A stretch of 64,000 nucleotides of DNA, from NCBI GenBank assembly GCA_964036295.1, contig OZ038473.1, positions 5,053,501 to 5,117,500 on the forward strand, written 5' to 3'. Made by a program: the position numbers and the translations under genes. The stretch is from Plumapathes pennacea (lineage: Eukaryota > Cnidaria > Anthozoa > Antipatharia > Myriopathidae). This document shows positions 43,701-55,625 of this stretch, piece after piece (the first letter of the stretch is position 1; the number at the start of each line of letters is the position of its first letter). A model generated the notes under the pieces. It saw nothing but the letters and a program-made list of their open reading frames with translations. It was not told where the DNA came from and ran no database searches.

Positions 43701-44156
43701 ACAAAGCTACTACCTGATGATCTTTTCAATTAGATTGTGAGACAAGAAGCAAAGCTCAACAAAAGCAACAACGAGCAGGCCCTGACGACCGTGACTGGGA
43801 GCCTGTAAAAAACACAGACATCCAAGCATACTTGGCAATACACATGTTCCAAGGCATCAAAACATTGCCTTCAGTACTAATCTAAAGACAAGCTCTTAGG
43901 AGTCAAGATTCAGGACATCATGGCCAGAAACCGATACCTGAAAATAACTCAGTATCTCCATTTCATTGACGCTTCTACAGCTGTTCCCAAGAGCACCAAG
44001 ACCATGACAAGCTTCACCACATTCACCCACTGATCTCGAGATTGTATGAGCCAAACCATGAGAGCTATTGATGGAGGCCTTGTTGAGTTCAAGGGATGCT
44101 TGTCTTTCAAGCAATACATGCCCCTGAAGCCAACAAAGCGAGGAATTAAAGTTTGA
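43701..44156 (+). pseudogene. piggyBac-like transposase fragment 1
   Basis: In shifting frames the plus strand gives DDRDWEPVKNTDIQAYLAI, then (43885-44155) DIMARNRYLKITQYLHFIDA, MRAIDGGLVEFKGCLSFKQY and MPLKPTKRGIKV. These are the regions around the first catalytic Asp of piggyBac DDE transposases (usually AIDE.M..FKGR; here AIDGG). It stops after GIKV, where relatives continue with W-x-x-A-D. The sequence then switches to a different transposase family. At least two frameshifts and one stop. Confidence 0.8.
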
Positions 44157-44571
44157 TTGTCGCTACTTGTATGGGACGTCAAGGGACGAAAGACGGATAA
44201 AGCGATGTCAAAGCTGTCCTCTATGAATGTTGAAGCTGTATCTGTACCAGCAAACATGACACACTGCTTTCAGCCGCTAGATCTCACAGTGAACGGTGAA
44301 GCAAAGCACTTCATGAAAGAGAGATTTAATGAGTGGTATGCCAAAGAAGTTCAAACTCAAATGGAATCTGGAGTCCGAACTCAAGACATTATGGTTGATT
44401 TAAGGCTTACAGTGATCAAGCCATTGCATGCTACCTGGCTGATAGAGCTGTTTAACCACCTCTCAGGCTGTGAGGGAAGTTCCCATATTGCAAAAGGCTG
44501 GCATTAGTGCTGCTGTGAGTGGTGAAACAAAGCTCTCCCCAGAGGATCCTTTTAGCGACTCAGAAGTATAA
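44157..44571 (+). pseudogene. pogo/Tigger-like DDE transposase, C-terminal fragment
   Basis: The frame reads LLVWDVKGRKTDKAMSKLSS, VSVPANMTHCFQPLDLTVNG and ERFNEWYAKEVQTQME, then LRLTVIKPLHATWLIELFNH. PANMT..FQPLDLTVN is the signature near the third catalytic Asp region of pogo/CENP-B-type (DDE_1) transposases. A frameshift near 44470 precedes the end (GISAAVSGETKLSPEDPFSD, stop at about 44571). It is joined directly to the piggyBac remnant. Confidence 0.75.
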
Positions 44572-46133
44572 CATGGACCTCAGTATCATGTCTGATAGAA
44601 CATGATAAGACAACGAAGTTTATCGGAGTGTAAATACAGAGATTGGGTATTTAGACTGTGGAATACCTTATGCTTTGTTGTTTAGCTTTTTTTGCTTGCT
44701 AATGTTCACAATGACAATCATATTAAAGTTGTTATGGTTCGGAGGTCAAAGCTATATTGAAGAACAGAAAAATCGCGAAATTTAATACACTCCAAATTTT
44801 CAAAATTTAGTTCTCGCAAAATGTGGCTCTTGGTTTTTTGTGAAATTTAGTACTTGCAAAAAGTGAGAATAAGGCATTTGAAAGTCACTGCCCAGAGAAT
44901 ACTGCAACACAGATTTCCTCTTCTTCCTTGCAGTGAATTACCAGTTCTGGAGTGCTGAAAAGTCAGTTTGGTACAAGTGTTCAATGCTCTGAGAGAATGA
45001 GTAAGTTCATTTCAGGAACCAACAGTTATATATTTAGGTCACATAGATAAATACCATTATGTATCAACATTACCATCATCCTTGAGCTCTAACGTTCAAA
45101 TACCTTGATATCAGCACAATAATTTGAAAGTAAAGAAGCAAGTAATGACTGACATTTTTCTATCCCTACCAACTTTAAAGAGCCTCCCTCAACCATTATC
45201 CTTCACACGCTCCAACACCATTTTCGACTTCACGGTAATTCAGTTTTTCAAGTGCATGATGACAATCTGACTGAATCTCTTCAATTAATCAATCAATCAG
45301 TCAATCATCAAGCTAATTGTTTCAACTAAATAGTTCTATAATCTTTCTACCATTTTTTGGTGATTCATTTTGTGTTTTGTACTGAGTTCTTCTACAAAGA
45401 ATGTTCACCAATCAACCGGCAGCCAAACAGCCACAAGGCAGGCCACAAAGAGGCAAAAACATACAACAAAAAGAAAGAAGCCACTGGATGGAAAAAACAA
45501 ACTCACAGGGAGTTTGCTGGACTCTTATTCCATCAACCGCCATCTCAGGTGTTGAAGCTAGCAACCAGGTGCTGTTTATGACAGCCTAAGTTTCATATCA
45601 CGACCTTCAAAGGTCATAGTGGATTTGCGTCTAGTTTCTTGACCCAGCGTGTGTACATATAAGTGCTTCTAGTTATTCCTATAATTTCCGTGGTTGTTTC
45701 GCTGTTTGTGATGGACTTCAAAATACGTCTGCCAGAAGAACCATCTTAACACAGAAATTGTCATTTATCGACAAAACCCAGAAACACAGGAAAGTCTTTC
45801 TGATGAGCCTCCAGTAAAGTTCAGAAATGGAATTTTATCTTCCAGTCAACCAAGGCTGTGGATGTGATTTGTAAAGTCGTTTTTGTCAGCTGATCTTCCA
45901 TATAAAATTTGGGTTTGAAATGCGCTAATTAGACATTCAGAAACAAAGGCACATCTTTTCAGCTCAGCTAAGTCAGTCATCACAGGAAAATTAGCTGAAA
46001 TTCTGGTCCATTAGTTCAACATTTATCTTTAATAAACCGAGGTTTTTAATGTCATTTCCAAAGTAGTTTTCACATGTTTTGACTTAAAACTGCTATTTGA
46101 AATGCGCTAAATAAATATTCAGAGTCGCGCATG
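44572..46133. other. no gene seen
   Basis: Pogo 3' flank, then unannotated AT-rich DNA. Near 45178-45208 the segment GCCTCCCTCAACCAT occurs, inverted relative to 46760-46779 inside the next element. Short frames at 45357-45590 have no known domain. Confidence 0.35.
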
Positions 46134-47672
46134 CAGTGTTGTATCCAGAGCGCGTCATTGCGTCCTGGGACGCACAAATCTCAATTTGGACGCAAAATGT
46201 TCCAGCAAGTGCGTCCGCTTGGACGCACTCGAAAAACTAATTGACAAAGCGACTCATTTCGGAACGCGACCCGCTAAGCGGAAAGCCGACGCTGATCCTT
46301 CACCACTGATAGCGTGTTGGTAAAGCCCGATTTACGCGTTGCAACTTTCGCTTACGACACGAATAAAACATCACTCTGTGATTTGGTTTTCTGTTGCATA
46401 CGACAAAAAAAGTAATACAATTTCGTAAGGGTTAAATCCTGGAATGCAAGTGTGACTGAACAAATATTCGATCAAATGTTACACTGTAAACCATTGGCTG
46501 TTCGAGCGGCTCAGTTTATCACGACGTGCACACCTTTTATCGATCACGACGACACCGTGGCTTTTAATATGTCAAACGATCGAAATCTGTCCGCATACAA
46601 ATCTTAAAAATTGACCTTCAGACTAGAGAATCGACAACAGATAAAACACCAATAGTTATTACTTTCGTCAGGGAAATCATCCACTTCCAGTGCAATGAAA
46701 ACGTAGTGTTGACATCACACGCCACATGTAAACAATAATATACGTGCATGAAGGATCATGGTTGAGGGAGGCTTTTTAAGCATTACATATGAAAGGCCAA
46801 AAAGAGGGAGTCAGAGGTATCTATGCTATATAATGTCTAAGCTAAAAGTTCACATTTGTCAAAGTCATGTAAATTAAGTACATTCTACATGTTTACTTGC
46901 TCAAGCTAAAGTCTCATGTTCAAGCTCAGTTCAGAGCTGATACTTATGTTTAGTACATATTGCATTGCATGTTTAAGTTCTGTTCAAATCAGATCTTAGG
47001 TTAAGACATGTTAAAATTCATGTTATGTTCAAGATTTCAAACGTTGCAATGAAAACTTCTCTGGCACCTTTTGATGCTGAACAGCAAAGGGAACAGTACA
47101 ACATACAACAAGAGCAAATGAGGCAAATGATGCAGTGTCAGATTAACACACGTCCTGCTGTGATAGAGAAACTTCTTAAGTGATGATTGTGTGACACTAG
47201 GTTTTAGTTTCACAGCTGGGTTTTATGGTAATGGGCCACAAATCTGACACTGTTACAAGTGTTTGCATCTTGCTAAGTTACTTTGGCTTTTTGTATAACC
47301 AGTTCAGTTCAGTTCAGTTCAGTTTGTGAAAACTTCTTTCCTAAATCAATAATATTCTTTCATCAAAGCTGTTTCATTTCAGTGGTACTGTTTGAACAAA
47401 ATATTGCATTATAGTGTAGGTATTTAATTATACAGCTCCCTTTTTACATTGTTATACTATAAGAGCCATTTTGCCTGGGCGATTTCGATTCAAGTGGAAG
47501 GCTAGTTTTAGGGCGGCAAAAGACATATGCATTGTACATATTATATCTGCTTAGCAGGTCGCGTTCCAAAAAGAGTCGTTTGTCAATTAATTTTTCGAGT
47601 GTGTCCAAGCGGACGCACTTGCTGGAATTTTTTGCGTCCAGGACACAATGACGCGCTCTGGATACAACACTG
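46134..47672. mobile_element. 1.54-kb TIR element, non-autonomous
   Basis: CAGTGTTGTATCCAGAGCGC at the left is exactly inverted at the right end. The inverted arms extend about 150 bp with the words AAGTGCGTCCGCTTGGACGCA and GGAACGCGACC, and the left arm has an extra segment of some 20 bp. The arms carry several GGACGCA/TGCGTCC words. The CAGTG start fits a hAT-like element. No 8-bp duplication can be read, and no transposase is encoded. A GTTCA microsatellite lies at 47301-47324. Confidence 0.85.
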
Positions 47673-48689
47673 ATATACAAAAATATAAGTAGTGGCGGTA
47701 TATACAAATTTACATTATTGGCATAAACTGTATACTATCAATCCCGAGCATGATTCATGAACTGTTATATCAGGAAAGATCTGTGGTTTACAAAAAGCAT
47801 CCAATGACCTTGCTTGTGCATTTTGCCACAGTAAAGTATTGCTAAAACCAAATACACCCCTCACAGTATGCCAGTCATGTAACCAAATCCAGTCCTCATA
47901 CGGCTGCCAAGTACAGTGGACACTATGTGTACTTGTACAAAACACAGGTGCGAAACAAAAGATTGGGCTTACAATACCTCCCCAATGCCAAACATGACAT
48001 CAAGCCAGCTACAAATTAACACTATAAGAATGGTCTTGCTTTGCGGTAAGAGTGGGCAAGATGTTCGTGGTTTTGCTGTACAATACAGCAACAAGAGGCA
48101 TCTGGATTAACCGCAAAGCATGTTCCAGCAAAAGACAAGACCCAAAGGCTCAGATATTAAAGCAGGTTTTGTCTGCTGAAAACAAAGTTCACTAAGCAAG
48201 ACTTGGACGATAAATTGATCTTTAAAGTTGGTGACGGTCTTGTGAGCAGAAATTCACCTTGCCACCCTTCTTACCCTTGGCATTGTGAAAGAACAAATGA
48301 GCTCTCAGATGGTTGTGAGAGTTATACAAATAACTATACAGATGACCACATATTAGCCATTGCTCTGCAGATACATAAAGCTGGTAAGAATGTTTGCTTT
48401 AAAACCTGGTGAAAACTCAGAATATAACGGAGATAGTTTCAACTTTTGAACAAGCCGCAAAGGAACATGGGATTAATCCAAAGCTTTCTGCCGGGCGTTG
48501 CTTCGATCCTCATGCATACGTACTATAGTAGGTGGCAAAGATGATGCTATTTTGAGTGGACACTGTAAGGTCGAAGGTAATAAAGCAAAAAACAATATTT
48601 TCCGTATAAATATCACAAAAACAAGACATGTGACCTCCCATGCAAAAAGGTACACTAACTCTTCTCCGTTAGAAACAGTAGATCGTTAA
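47673..48689. other. no gene recognised
   Basis: Frames at 47916-48110 and 48203-48412 (MDDKLIFKVGDGLVSRNSPC...) are short and unrecognised. The latter could be a piece of a transposon protein. No repeats stand out. Confidence 0.3.
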
Positions 48690-49175
48690 ACAGTATTGAG
48701 AAAATGTAGCCTCCAAGACACAAACTGCTAGCATCCAAAACACAAACCATTTGACACAACCAACAAACTTGTCCGGCTCAAGAGACCACATGCAACAAAA
48801 GTCACAAGAAGGGATATTTTTAGGGCTGCCTGCTGCAGCATGAAATATTTCACCAAACAAAGTGAATGAAGTTACAAGAGAAGACATACCCTTCCTTGGT
48901 GAGGTAGGAAGCGTCAGCAGCGAATAGCCGCCCAAATAGGAGTGGATGGCCACAACACTCGCTTCAAACCAGACACAGGAGCAACAGTCCCTGGAGACCA
49001 AGTCAGCTGGCTAGCAGGTCTGAAACTAACCGAGACACCAGATTCTGAGGCCATGGCGGCTCCTGTCTTCCTGTGAAAGGCATGTTTCATGCCACCCTAA
49101 CGTACCACCAGAGCCAAACCACCAAGCCTGTACACGTCTTGCACAATCATCTACAATCTAGGACTTATTTACAGC
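48690..49175 (+). pseudogene. possible gypsy-like protease region remnant
   Basis: In frame pieces the plus strand gives FLGEVGSVSSE (about 48890), HNTRFKPDTGATVPGDQVSW (about 48955-49015) with the D-T-G-A aspartic-protease site, LKLTETP, and GMFHATLTYHQSQTTKPVHV (about 49080-49135). The order D-T-G-A, then L..T, then G.F.A.L matches the protease of Ty3/gypsy elements. Frames change repeatedly. It is cut at about 49180 by a dispersed repeat. The call rests on short motifs. Confidence 0.45.
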
Positions 49176-49191
49176 TCTTTTTAAAGCTTCA

Positions 49192-49445
49192 CATTCTGAA
49201 CGCAAGCCAAAATCGTTCCTCAAAATCCAGTCTATAAGTCAGCATGTTCCAGAGCCAAGCGGTGTTGAGTTGGGATTGGATTGGATGCAGGCTAACTTTA
49301 CAAGAAACTAAAAATTATTGAATCGCCTAAATCTCAAGCTGCTCACAAAGTCATGTTATTAACTTACATCATCAAATATCACAAGACAATGTGAACCAAT
49401 CACCATGTGCTGATTTGTAACCCAGAAGAAATGTGGAAGAAACAC
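49192..49445. repeat. third, diverged copy of the 32-33 kb repeat family
   Basis: GAACGCAAGCCAAAATCGTT, TGTTCCAGAGCCAAGCGGTG, TGGATGCAGGCTAACTTT and GTGAACCAATCACCATGTGC appear in the same order as at 32867-33070. Confidence 0.8.
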
Positions 49446-49507
49446 TTTGCTATCTTAAGTTCATGGGTTTTCCCATGTGCATTAAGACAATATTAATTTA
49501 CATATAT

Positions 49508-50102
49508 GTTACATGTAAACTTACAGAGCAAATACAACCCTGCTAAGAACCTACCATCGATGAAATGATAGTTCACCTCAAAGGAAGACCTGGCATAACT
49601 AAGACATGCCGATGAAACCCGTGAAACAAGGCATAAAGGTCTGGGTATGCGCTGACCCTTCAAACAGCTACGTGTGTAACCTCGATGTTTACACCAGTAA
49701 ACAGCGAGACGCAAACCCAAAGTGGCCCTGCTTATAGTGCGCAAACTGACAGCCAGTCATCGGAAAGAACCACCATGTCTTTGCTGACAACTTCTTCAAC
49801 AAAGTTAGGCTTGCCGAGGATCTACTGGAGGACAAGATCTACTACTGTGGAAAGCTGAGGTCCAATTGTCTCGACATCAAGAACTCGCACAAAAAACTTC
49901 ACTAGTGAAGCAGCTGAAACAAGGAGAGTTGCTTTACCACTGCAAGAGATGTGGTAATGGCTGTTTGGAAGGACAAGAAACCAGTCTATTTCTTGAGCAC
50001 ACAATCCAACCCTGGATGGGTCTAGATGTTGTCAACAGAAAGCAGCAAGATAGGACAATCATGCAAGCTTTCAAAACCATGCAGCAGAAGACCTTGTGTA
50101 AT
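49508..50102 (+). pseudogene. piggyBac-like transposase fragment 2
   Basis: In mixed frames the plus strand reads MPMKPVKQGIKVWVCADPSN, YVCNLDVYTSKQRD, then KNHHVFADNFFNKVRLAEDLL and YYCGKLRSNCLDIKNS, with VWKDKKPVYFLST after. ADNFF holds a catalytic Asp region of piggyBac. Because MPMKPVKQGIKV overlaps the end of fragment 1 (MPLKPTKRGIKV), this is a second copy and not its continuation. Frameshifts at several points. The C-terminal Cys-rich end is not seen. Confidence 0.8.
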
Positions 50103-51619
50103 TAGACAGCACTCATGGCGGCCAGTTTGAACGTTTTCAACTCAGCATTTTCTGGTGAAATTTGCCTTGGAGTCTTGCAAATAGTGTTATGAACTATGTG
50201 ACCTTCTTAGAACATTATTCTTACTATATATTCACTTTTTCCTGACACTCTGGTTAAAAACACAAACACAGTGGCTTGTCAAGTTGAAATTTCTAGACTT
50301 GCAACTTTCAGTTGAGTTATCTATAGATTACATGAAAGAAAATTGTTCATTTTTACACCACTAGAAAGCTTAGGATACCCTAAACATCGTTTTTCTTATC
50401 CATTTTTTGTGCAATGGCTTACTTAACATTAAATATAGCTATATTTTTTTGTTAGTAAGAGAATTTAGTGAGTAGAATTTACTTTTTTGTTGGAGAATTC
50501 AGTGAATAGATTAACCGTATACTTCAATAATAATTGGTTTGATATTTAGCTTTTGACCTTTTCATTTACCTTGTAGGTTTCAAGCCTGCAAGCTACATAT
50601 TTTATCTTGTGACTTAAAAATGAAAGTGTAACCTTGCTGAGATTTAGTCCTCTGCCCATTATGTAATATAGTTATTATAGTTGATTAATCGAACAATTTC
50701 AAACTTCTCTAACAAATTTGATCAGAGAACAGTGAGAGCAATTATAGTGACAGTGAATCTTAACCCTAACACTAAAATGAGGAAAGTACATCGCAAATCT
50801 GAAGAAGAGCCCAGCTCCAATACTGCCTTGTCAAGGGTCAAACCAAGGAAGGCCCTGAAGAAACAAGCCGGAAAAGCAGAATTGACATTTCAAAAACAGC
50901 TGCACATGGCCCGTACCACAAGTGTTGAACACATGTCATCGATCAATTTCCATGTGGATAACTGTCACTTTTGCTGCTCATTTTTGCATACTTGGAAAGC
51001 CATGCAAAGGTCTGTTTGCATACTTAGATGTCTACTTTTAATTACTTCCAGTAATTGTCCTTGCTTAGTTGAGGAGTTGACAGCTCCAGTTACCGCTAGA
51101 GCAGGAGTTACGGAGACGGCTCCTTGTGTACTGTACTCCAGGGCCGTAGTTAGCGGGGAGGCAGTGCCCCCCCCCCCCCCCCCCCCCCCCCTCGAAAAAT
51201 GGGATTTTTTTAATAGAACACAGGTTTCCGGTGTTACTAGCTAGGAAAAGAGGTTTGCTAAATTAATATTGCAGTGGGTTTCTGCAAAAGAGATTAGTGC
51301 AATTTTGATAGCATCATTGCCATGACCTTGTTTGCATGTGCAAGTCGTAAAGAGTTCTGGAAAGTATCATTCCAGGAACTTTCATTAATTGTTTGCAAAA
51401 CGTTTCATTCTCGCATGTTGGACTTTCAGCCATAAAAATGTTGGGAAGTGTCCTTCTGCAACAGGAAACCAGCGAGGAATCATGGACTTTTTTGAAGCCA
51501 CAAAAATGTATGTATCAAAGTGAAACTTATCCCATATGGTTCTTCCAACCAGCGGTCTCAATGAAAATACTCCAGAACAAGGCTATCAGGTGGACTCCAC
51601 TCCGCACAACAGAAGAGGG
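50103..51619. other. no gene recognised
   Basis: AT-rich DNA. A 187-codon plus-strand frame at 50681-51244 has a basic Ser/Lys-rich start and a Cys-His cluster (HVDNCHFCC) but ends in the translated poly-C tract, so much of it is probably not coding. GGCCGTAGTTAGCGGGG just before the C run may be a transposon end. Confidence 0.3.
51166..51191. repeat. poly-C run
   Basis: About 24-25 consecutive C. Assembly length is uncertain. Confidence 0.85.
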
Positions 51620-52735
51620 AGAGTGAATGTATTGAGAAAGTATGATGGCAAATCTACCCAAATCAGCGTTTTTTACCGCGGAAGAAAAAGTTCAACTACT
51701 CTGATGATTGTCCACAAAATGTCACGAAAAAAAGATTGAAAGAATGGCTTTTCTATCGGAAAGGAACCACCAAAGATGGAAGTGCGTGATCCAATGTTTC
51801 AAAGGCCAAGCTTGCTCAAAAGTATTGTGGATTACAATAGTTTCTAAGATTATTTTGATCTTGGCTGAAACCAGAACTTACGAGTTATCTATGTTTCTTT
51901 ATGCAGAGTTGTCAGCTACATTAAAAATGGCTAGGAAAATATTTTTACCAACAAGTGGTAGCACATATCGTCACGTCAACAAGTGGTATCAAGGAGCAGT
52001 GCAACCACCACAGTTGACATCCTCAGGTCAGCACAATGATCCCTCTACTGGACAGAAAGACTGGTGTCCCTTCATTCAACATGCAGAACATCACTTCTTA
52101 CTTCATCGAGACAAAAAACAAAAGACAACGAGTCCAACAACGATTACAAGAATGTGAGTAACAAAGCGTTTGCTTTGTTTCGACATGGACATGTCTAAAA
52201 GCTCAAACTTGCACAAAACAATGGGGAAAGTGCATTTCCAATGCGATTGTCTACCCGAAATGAAGAAACACTTGAATCATGTCAAAATCTCGTTACTTCT
52301 TGGAGAACGTGATGGGAATACAGCTTTTGCAAGCTGCCCTTGCCCAGCAGGAAAAGATTGAAATGCACACGAGTTTGAAACATGCACCTCAAGTTTGCAA
52401 TCTTGGAATCAACCATGAAAAAGATATTTTCGAATGATTTGCCCCTGAAGGAAGCAGTATGTAAATGCAACATATGTAAGGAAAGCAGTCATGGCTTGAT
52501 CATTAATGAGAATCACAAATTTTATTACCAAGTCCAACAACAGATGTCTTGTGCTGGAAGTAGTTGGACTGATCTTGCATTATCAGACTTGAAAGATTTC
52601 ATTTTGCACATTAAGAAGGGCCCAACCTTTGTGTTTAATGTGATTCCAAAGCTGGAACAGTTTTATGTGGCTAAATGTAATTTAGGCAAAGTTGACCTCA
52701 AGACAATTGCTAGTCAGCAGTCGCCCCCACAGTAA
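51620..52735 (+). pseudogene. SWIM zinc finger / YqaJ-like nuclease gene, decayed
   Basis: Across frames the plus strand gives LKEWLFYRKGTTKDGS (a SAP-like opening), VPSFNMQNITSYFIETKN, and LPEMKKHLNHVKISLLLGER followed by CPCPAGK (the first half of a SWIM C-x-C-P-A-G zinc site; the C-x-H half is lost). It ends with SSHGLIINENHKFYYQVQQQ and WTDLALSDLKDFILHIKKGP, then FVFNVIPKLEQFYV. The last part resembles the YqaJ/lambda-exonuclease fold regions that occur in transposon-linked genes of cnidarians. Many stops and frameshifts. Naming rests on the CPAG motif and the overall order. Confidence 0.6.
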
Positions 52736-53005
52736 GGGGTGCTCCATGGCATTCTGGGGCTTTGCGGGGTTGTGGCAGTTGCAGCAGTTGCAGCTGGCCT
52801 GCAGATCTTTGCAGATCTCTTTGCTTGGCTCTAGGCTTGCAATGTTGCGACAAACTCCTAACTTGAGAGTGCTTACTCTTTGGCCGTGGCATCAAATACC
52901 TCGACTTCTACTACTACTACTGCATCTTGCGGATCTCTTCCCCCTCCCACCTCTTCCCACTGTGAGTTAGTTTAGGTTAGTTCTCCACTGATTATCAGTT
53001 TGACA
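52736..53005. other. no gene seen
   Basis: G/C-rich non-coding stretch with GTTGCAGCA words, directly upstream of a CAGGGTTCTCACTAG end. Confidence 0.3.
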
Positions 53006-54393
53006 GGTGCAGGGTTCTCACTAGGGCACTCTGCCCATGGTTTTAACCTCCACCCTGTGGTTTTCACTGGCTTAGAAACTAAATTAGTGCCATTAGGGCC
53101 AAACCACGGCACAAATACACCGTTCGTAAAGCCAAATGCGCCATTTTGTGCGCCCATGAGATGGGTCAATTGCTGTCTGTTGCCATGGCGGCAGCCAATG
53201 GGATTTACCCCAATTGAGCAACTTGTTTACATTTCAAAAAGGTGCAATTAATCAGCTGAAAATGTCGAAAGGCAACGCAATACACACTTTGGATCACTTT
53301 ATTTTGTCAAAAAAACAGTCAAATTTCAAATGAACCAAAGGAACCTCCACAAGGAGATGCAACCGGCCAGGGACAAGCCTGTCATCACAACATGCAGTGG
53401 AAACATAATTGGACAGAAGGAAGATTGTGGCTGTCATACGACTCAGAAAAGAAAGTGATGCTGTGTTCCTTGAGCAACAAGTCTGGAATAATGGGAAGAA
53501 ATGGCCTTCCATGGCAACATCTGGATGCAAAACCATCCGACTTGACAAGGTCAAGGATCATGAGAAGGGTGAGTACCATCGGAAAGCAATTAACTTGGAA
53601 ACCGACAATAAACACTGACAGAACAAGAAACAAAGGTTGGCCGACTGTTTTGCAGAGATGCGAACCAAGAAAGAAAAGACAATCGCGGCAGCAATAAAGT
53701 GCACGCACTGGCTGGCAAAGGAGCATGTCGCACACACCTTGAAATTTGGTGAAACTGGTGACAGATCATGGGTGTGCAGAACTGAAGAATCTAAATGTTG
53801 CACGAAATGCCACATACAATTCGGAACAGACAATGCAAGAATTCATCTCAGTACTCTCCAAGGAGACTGAGGATGACCTGACTGAAAAGATGAGGGCAAG
53901 CCCATCAATCGCCATCCTGCTTGATGAGACAACTGACATTTCTGTTTTAAACAAATGATCGTATACTGTCGAATTCTGGTCAATGGTGAGCTTCAATTGA
54001 ACTTTCTGACAATTACGGAACTGACTGATGGAAAGGCTGACACCACTGTGAAGGCATTGAAAGAGTTCCTGTCTTCGAAAAACGTTGACGTGCAACAAAT
54101 CACTGTGCCTGGCTTTGATGGTGCAAGTGTAATGATAGGAAACAACAACAAAGTCTCTGCAAAGCTGAAGCAGGATAACCCATCGGTGATCAACATACAC
54201 CACATTGCTAATCGACTCACTCTCGCTGCAAAGGATGCATTTGCAGACATCCCATATCTAAAGAAGTATGAGGAGATTATGTAATGCCTGTACAAGTTCT
54301 ACCAGAACAGCAGTGTGAGAACAGCAGGACTAAAGGAGATCCAACGTATATTGGAGGAACCATCACTAAAACTGAGGGAAACAAAGCACATCA

Positions 54394-54525
54394 GGTCTGT
54401 TCAATAATCGCTCGGCAATTTATATAGTTTTTTGCCAACTTTGATGCAGTATTTTTATTTTCTTTTTTGCTCTAAATAAGTCTCCAGAGAGTTAACCCAG
54501 AAATACTGTTTCTGTTTGCATTACA
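54394..54525 (+). other. intron in the hAT-type gene
   Basis: CAG/GTCTGT at the left and TTACAG/ATGG at the right rejoin ...KHIR and WLSHD in frame. A kept intron shows the copy moved as DNA, not through RNA. Confidence 0.75.
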
Positions 54526-54734
54526 GATGGTTGTCCCATGATGCAGCTTCTGAGACGCTGAGACGCTTTTAAATGCAGTGATCATGAGCCTGGAACGTGA
54601 AGCAAATGAACGAGGAAACCATGCCGCCCTTACTTTGGTTCAAATGATCAAGACATCGTTTTTTGCCACACTCCACCTGCTGTGTGATGTTTTGCCACAC
54701 TTGAGCCGCTTATCAATCAAAGCAGCAAGGCAGC

Positions 54735-55625
54735 TGTAAGCTCGCGAATTTGTAAAAAGTACTTTTGCGGGAGTGGGTATTTAATAGAACTGGCTCAAGG
54801 CCACATCATAAAAAATTGCTCAATTTTAGGTATGTGGAAGTTCGCATCCGTTACCACATGCCTCCACTTTTGCTGAACCGCGTATTTGATTTAGTCTCAG
54901 TTTTGAAAACCTTCATTTACGAGGTGGCAGAGGGTGAAAATTATAAAACTTAGACACTCAAAATGGGAGAATTTAAAATTCTTCACCGAGTCCAAACCTT
55001 TGAACCGGAAGGAGACCTTCCGGAGTCACACATTACTTGCAGTTTTGGTCAAATTCATTTTCGAATTCTTCTCTCAGTTCTCTACAGCATTTTTCATTTC
55101 ATAGTTTGCTGGCGAAAACTATGCAAAGCAAAGCAAATATAATCAAACGATAGAAATCGCTCGATCGCAATCAGGGCTGTCAGTGGTCATGGGTCTTTCA
55201 ACTTTGAATTACGCTTGTCAAACCTTGAATTTACCAAAACCTCCGTGATAATGGTTCTAAAGTGCAACAGATCTACTGGCAATTAAGGAATACAATAACA
55301 ATCAAAATAACTCCTGAAAACGTCTTCCCATCTCTTCGTTTCTTCATGCGTATTTGCTGATGCTCAAATTTCAAAGGCAATAATTGTTGACACAGCATGA
55401 CGAACTGACTGACTGACTGACTGACTGACAGTCTTAACTGCAATAAGGTGGGACGCTTAAAAATGCCACAGCAAAAACTACTTTGACGATCACGTTCTTG
55501 ATTTTGTTGCATTGTCGGTAATATCGATACTGCCCAAATTGGGAACAGAACGACTTCCATATTTGGAATCCATTGTTGACAGCACCGGGACACATCCTAG
55601 TTGACTGGATCGCATGAAGATTCGC
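54735..55625. other. insertion in the hAT-type gene, unidentified
   Basis: Coding sequence stops after LPHLSRLSIKAARQL and resumes after 55625. The 0.9 kb between has no recognisable protein and contains an ACTG microsatellite at 55404-55429. No inverted ends were found. Confidence 0.45.

Noticed and set aside
43701-50102. One piggyBac element split by later insertions
   Set aside because: Both fragments contain the MP(L/M)KP(T/V)K(R/Q)GIKV segment, so they are two separate copies.
50681-51244. 187-codon frame ending in a poly-proline tract
   Set aside because: The proline tract is the translated poly-C run and the rest has no recognised domain. I left it as an unassigned region.
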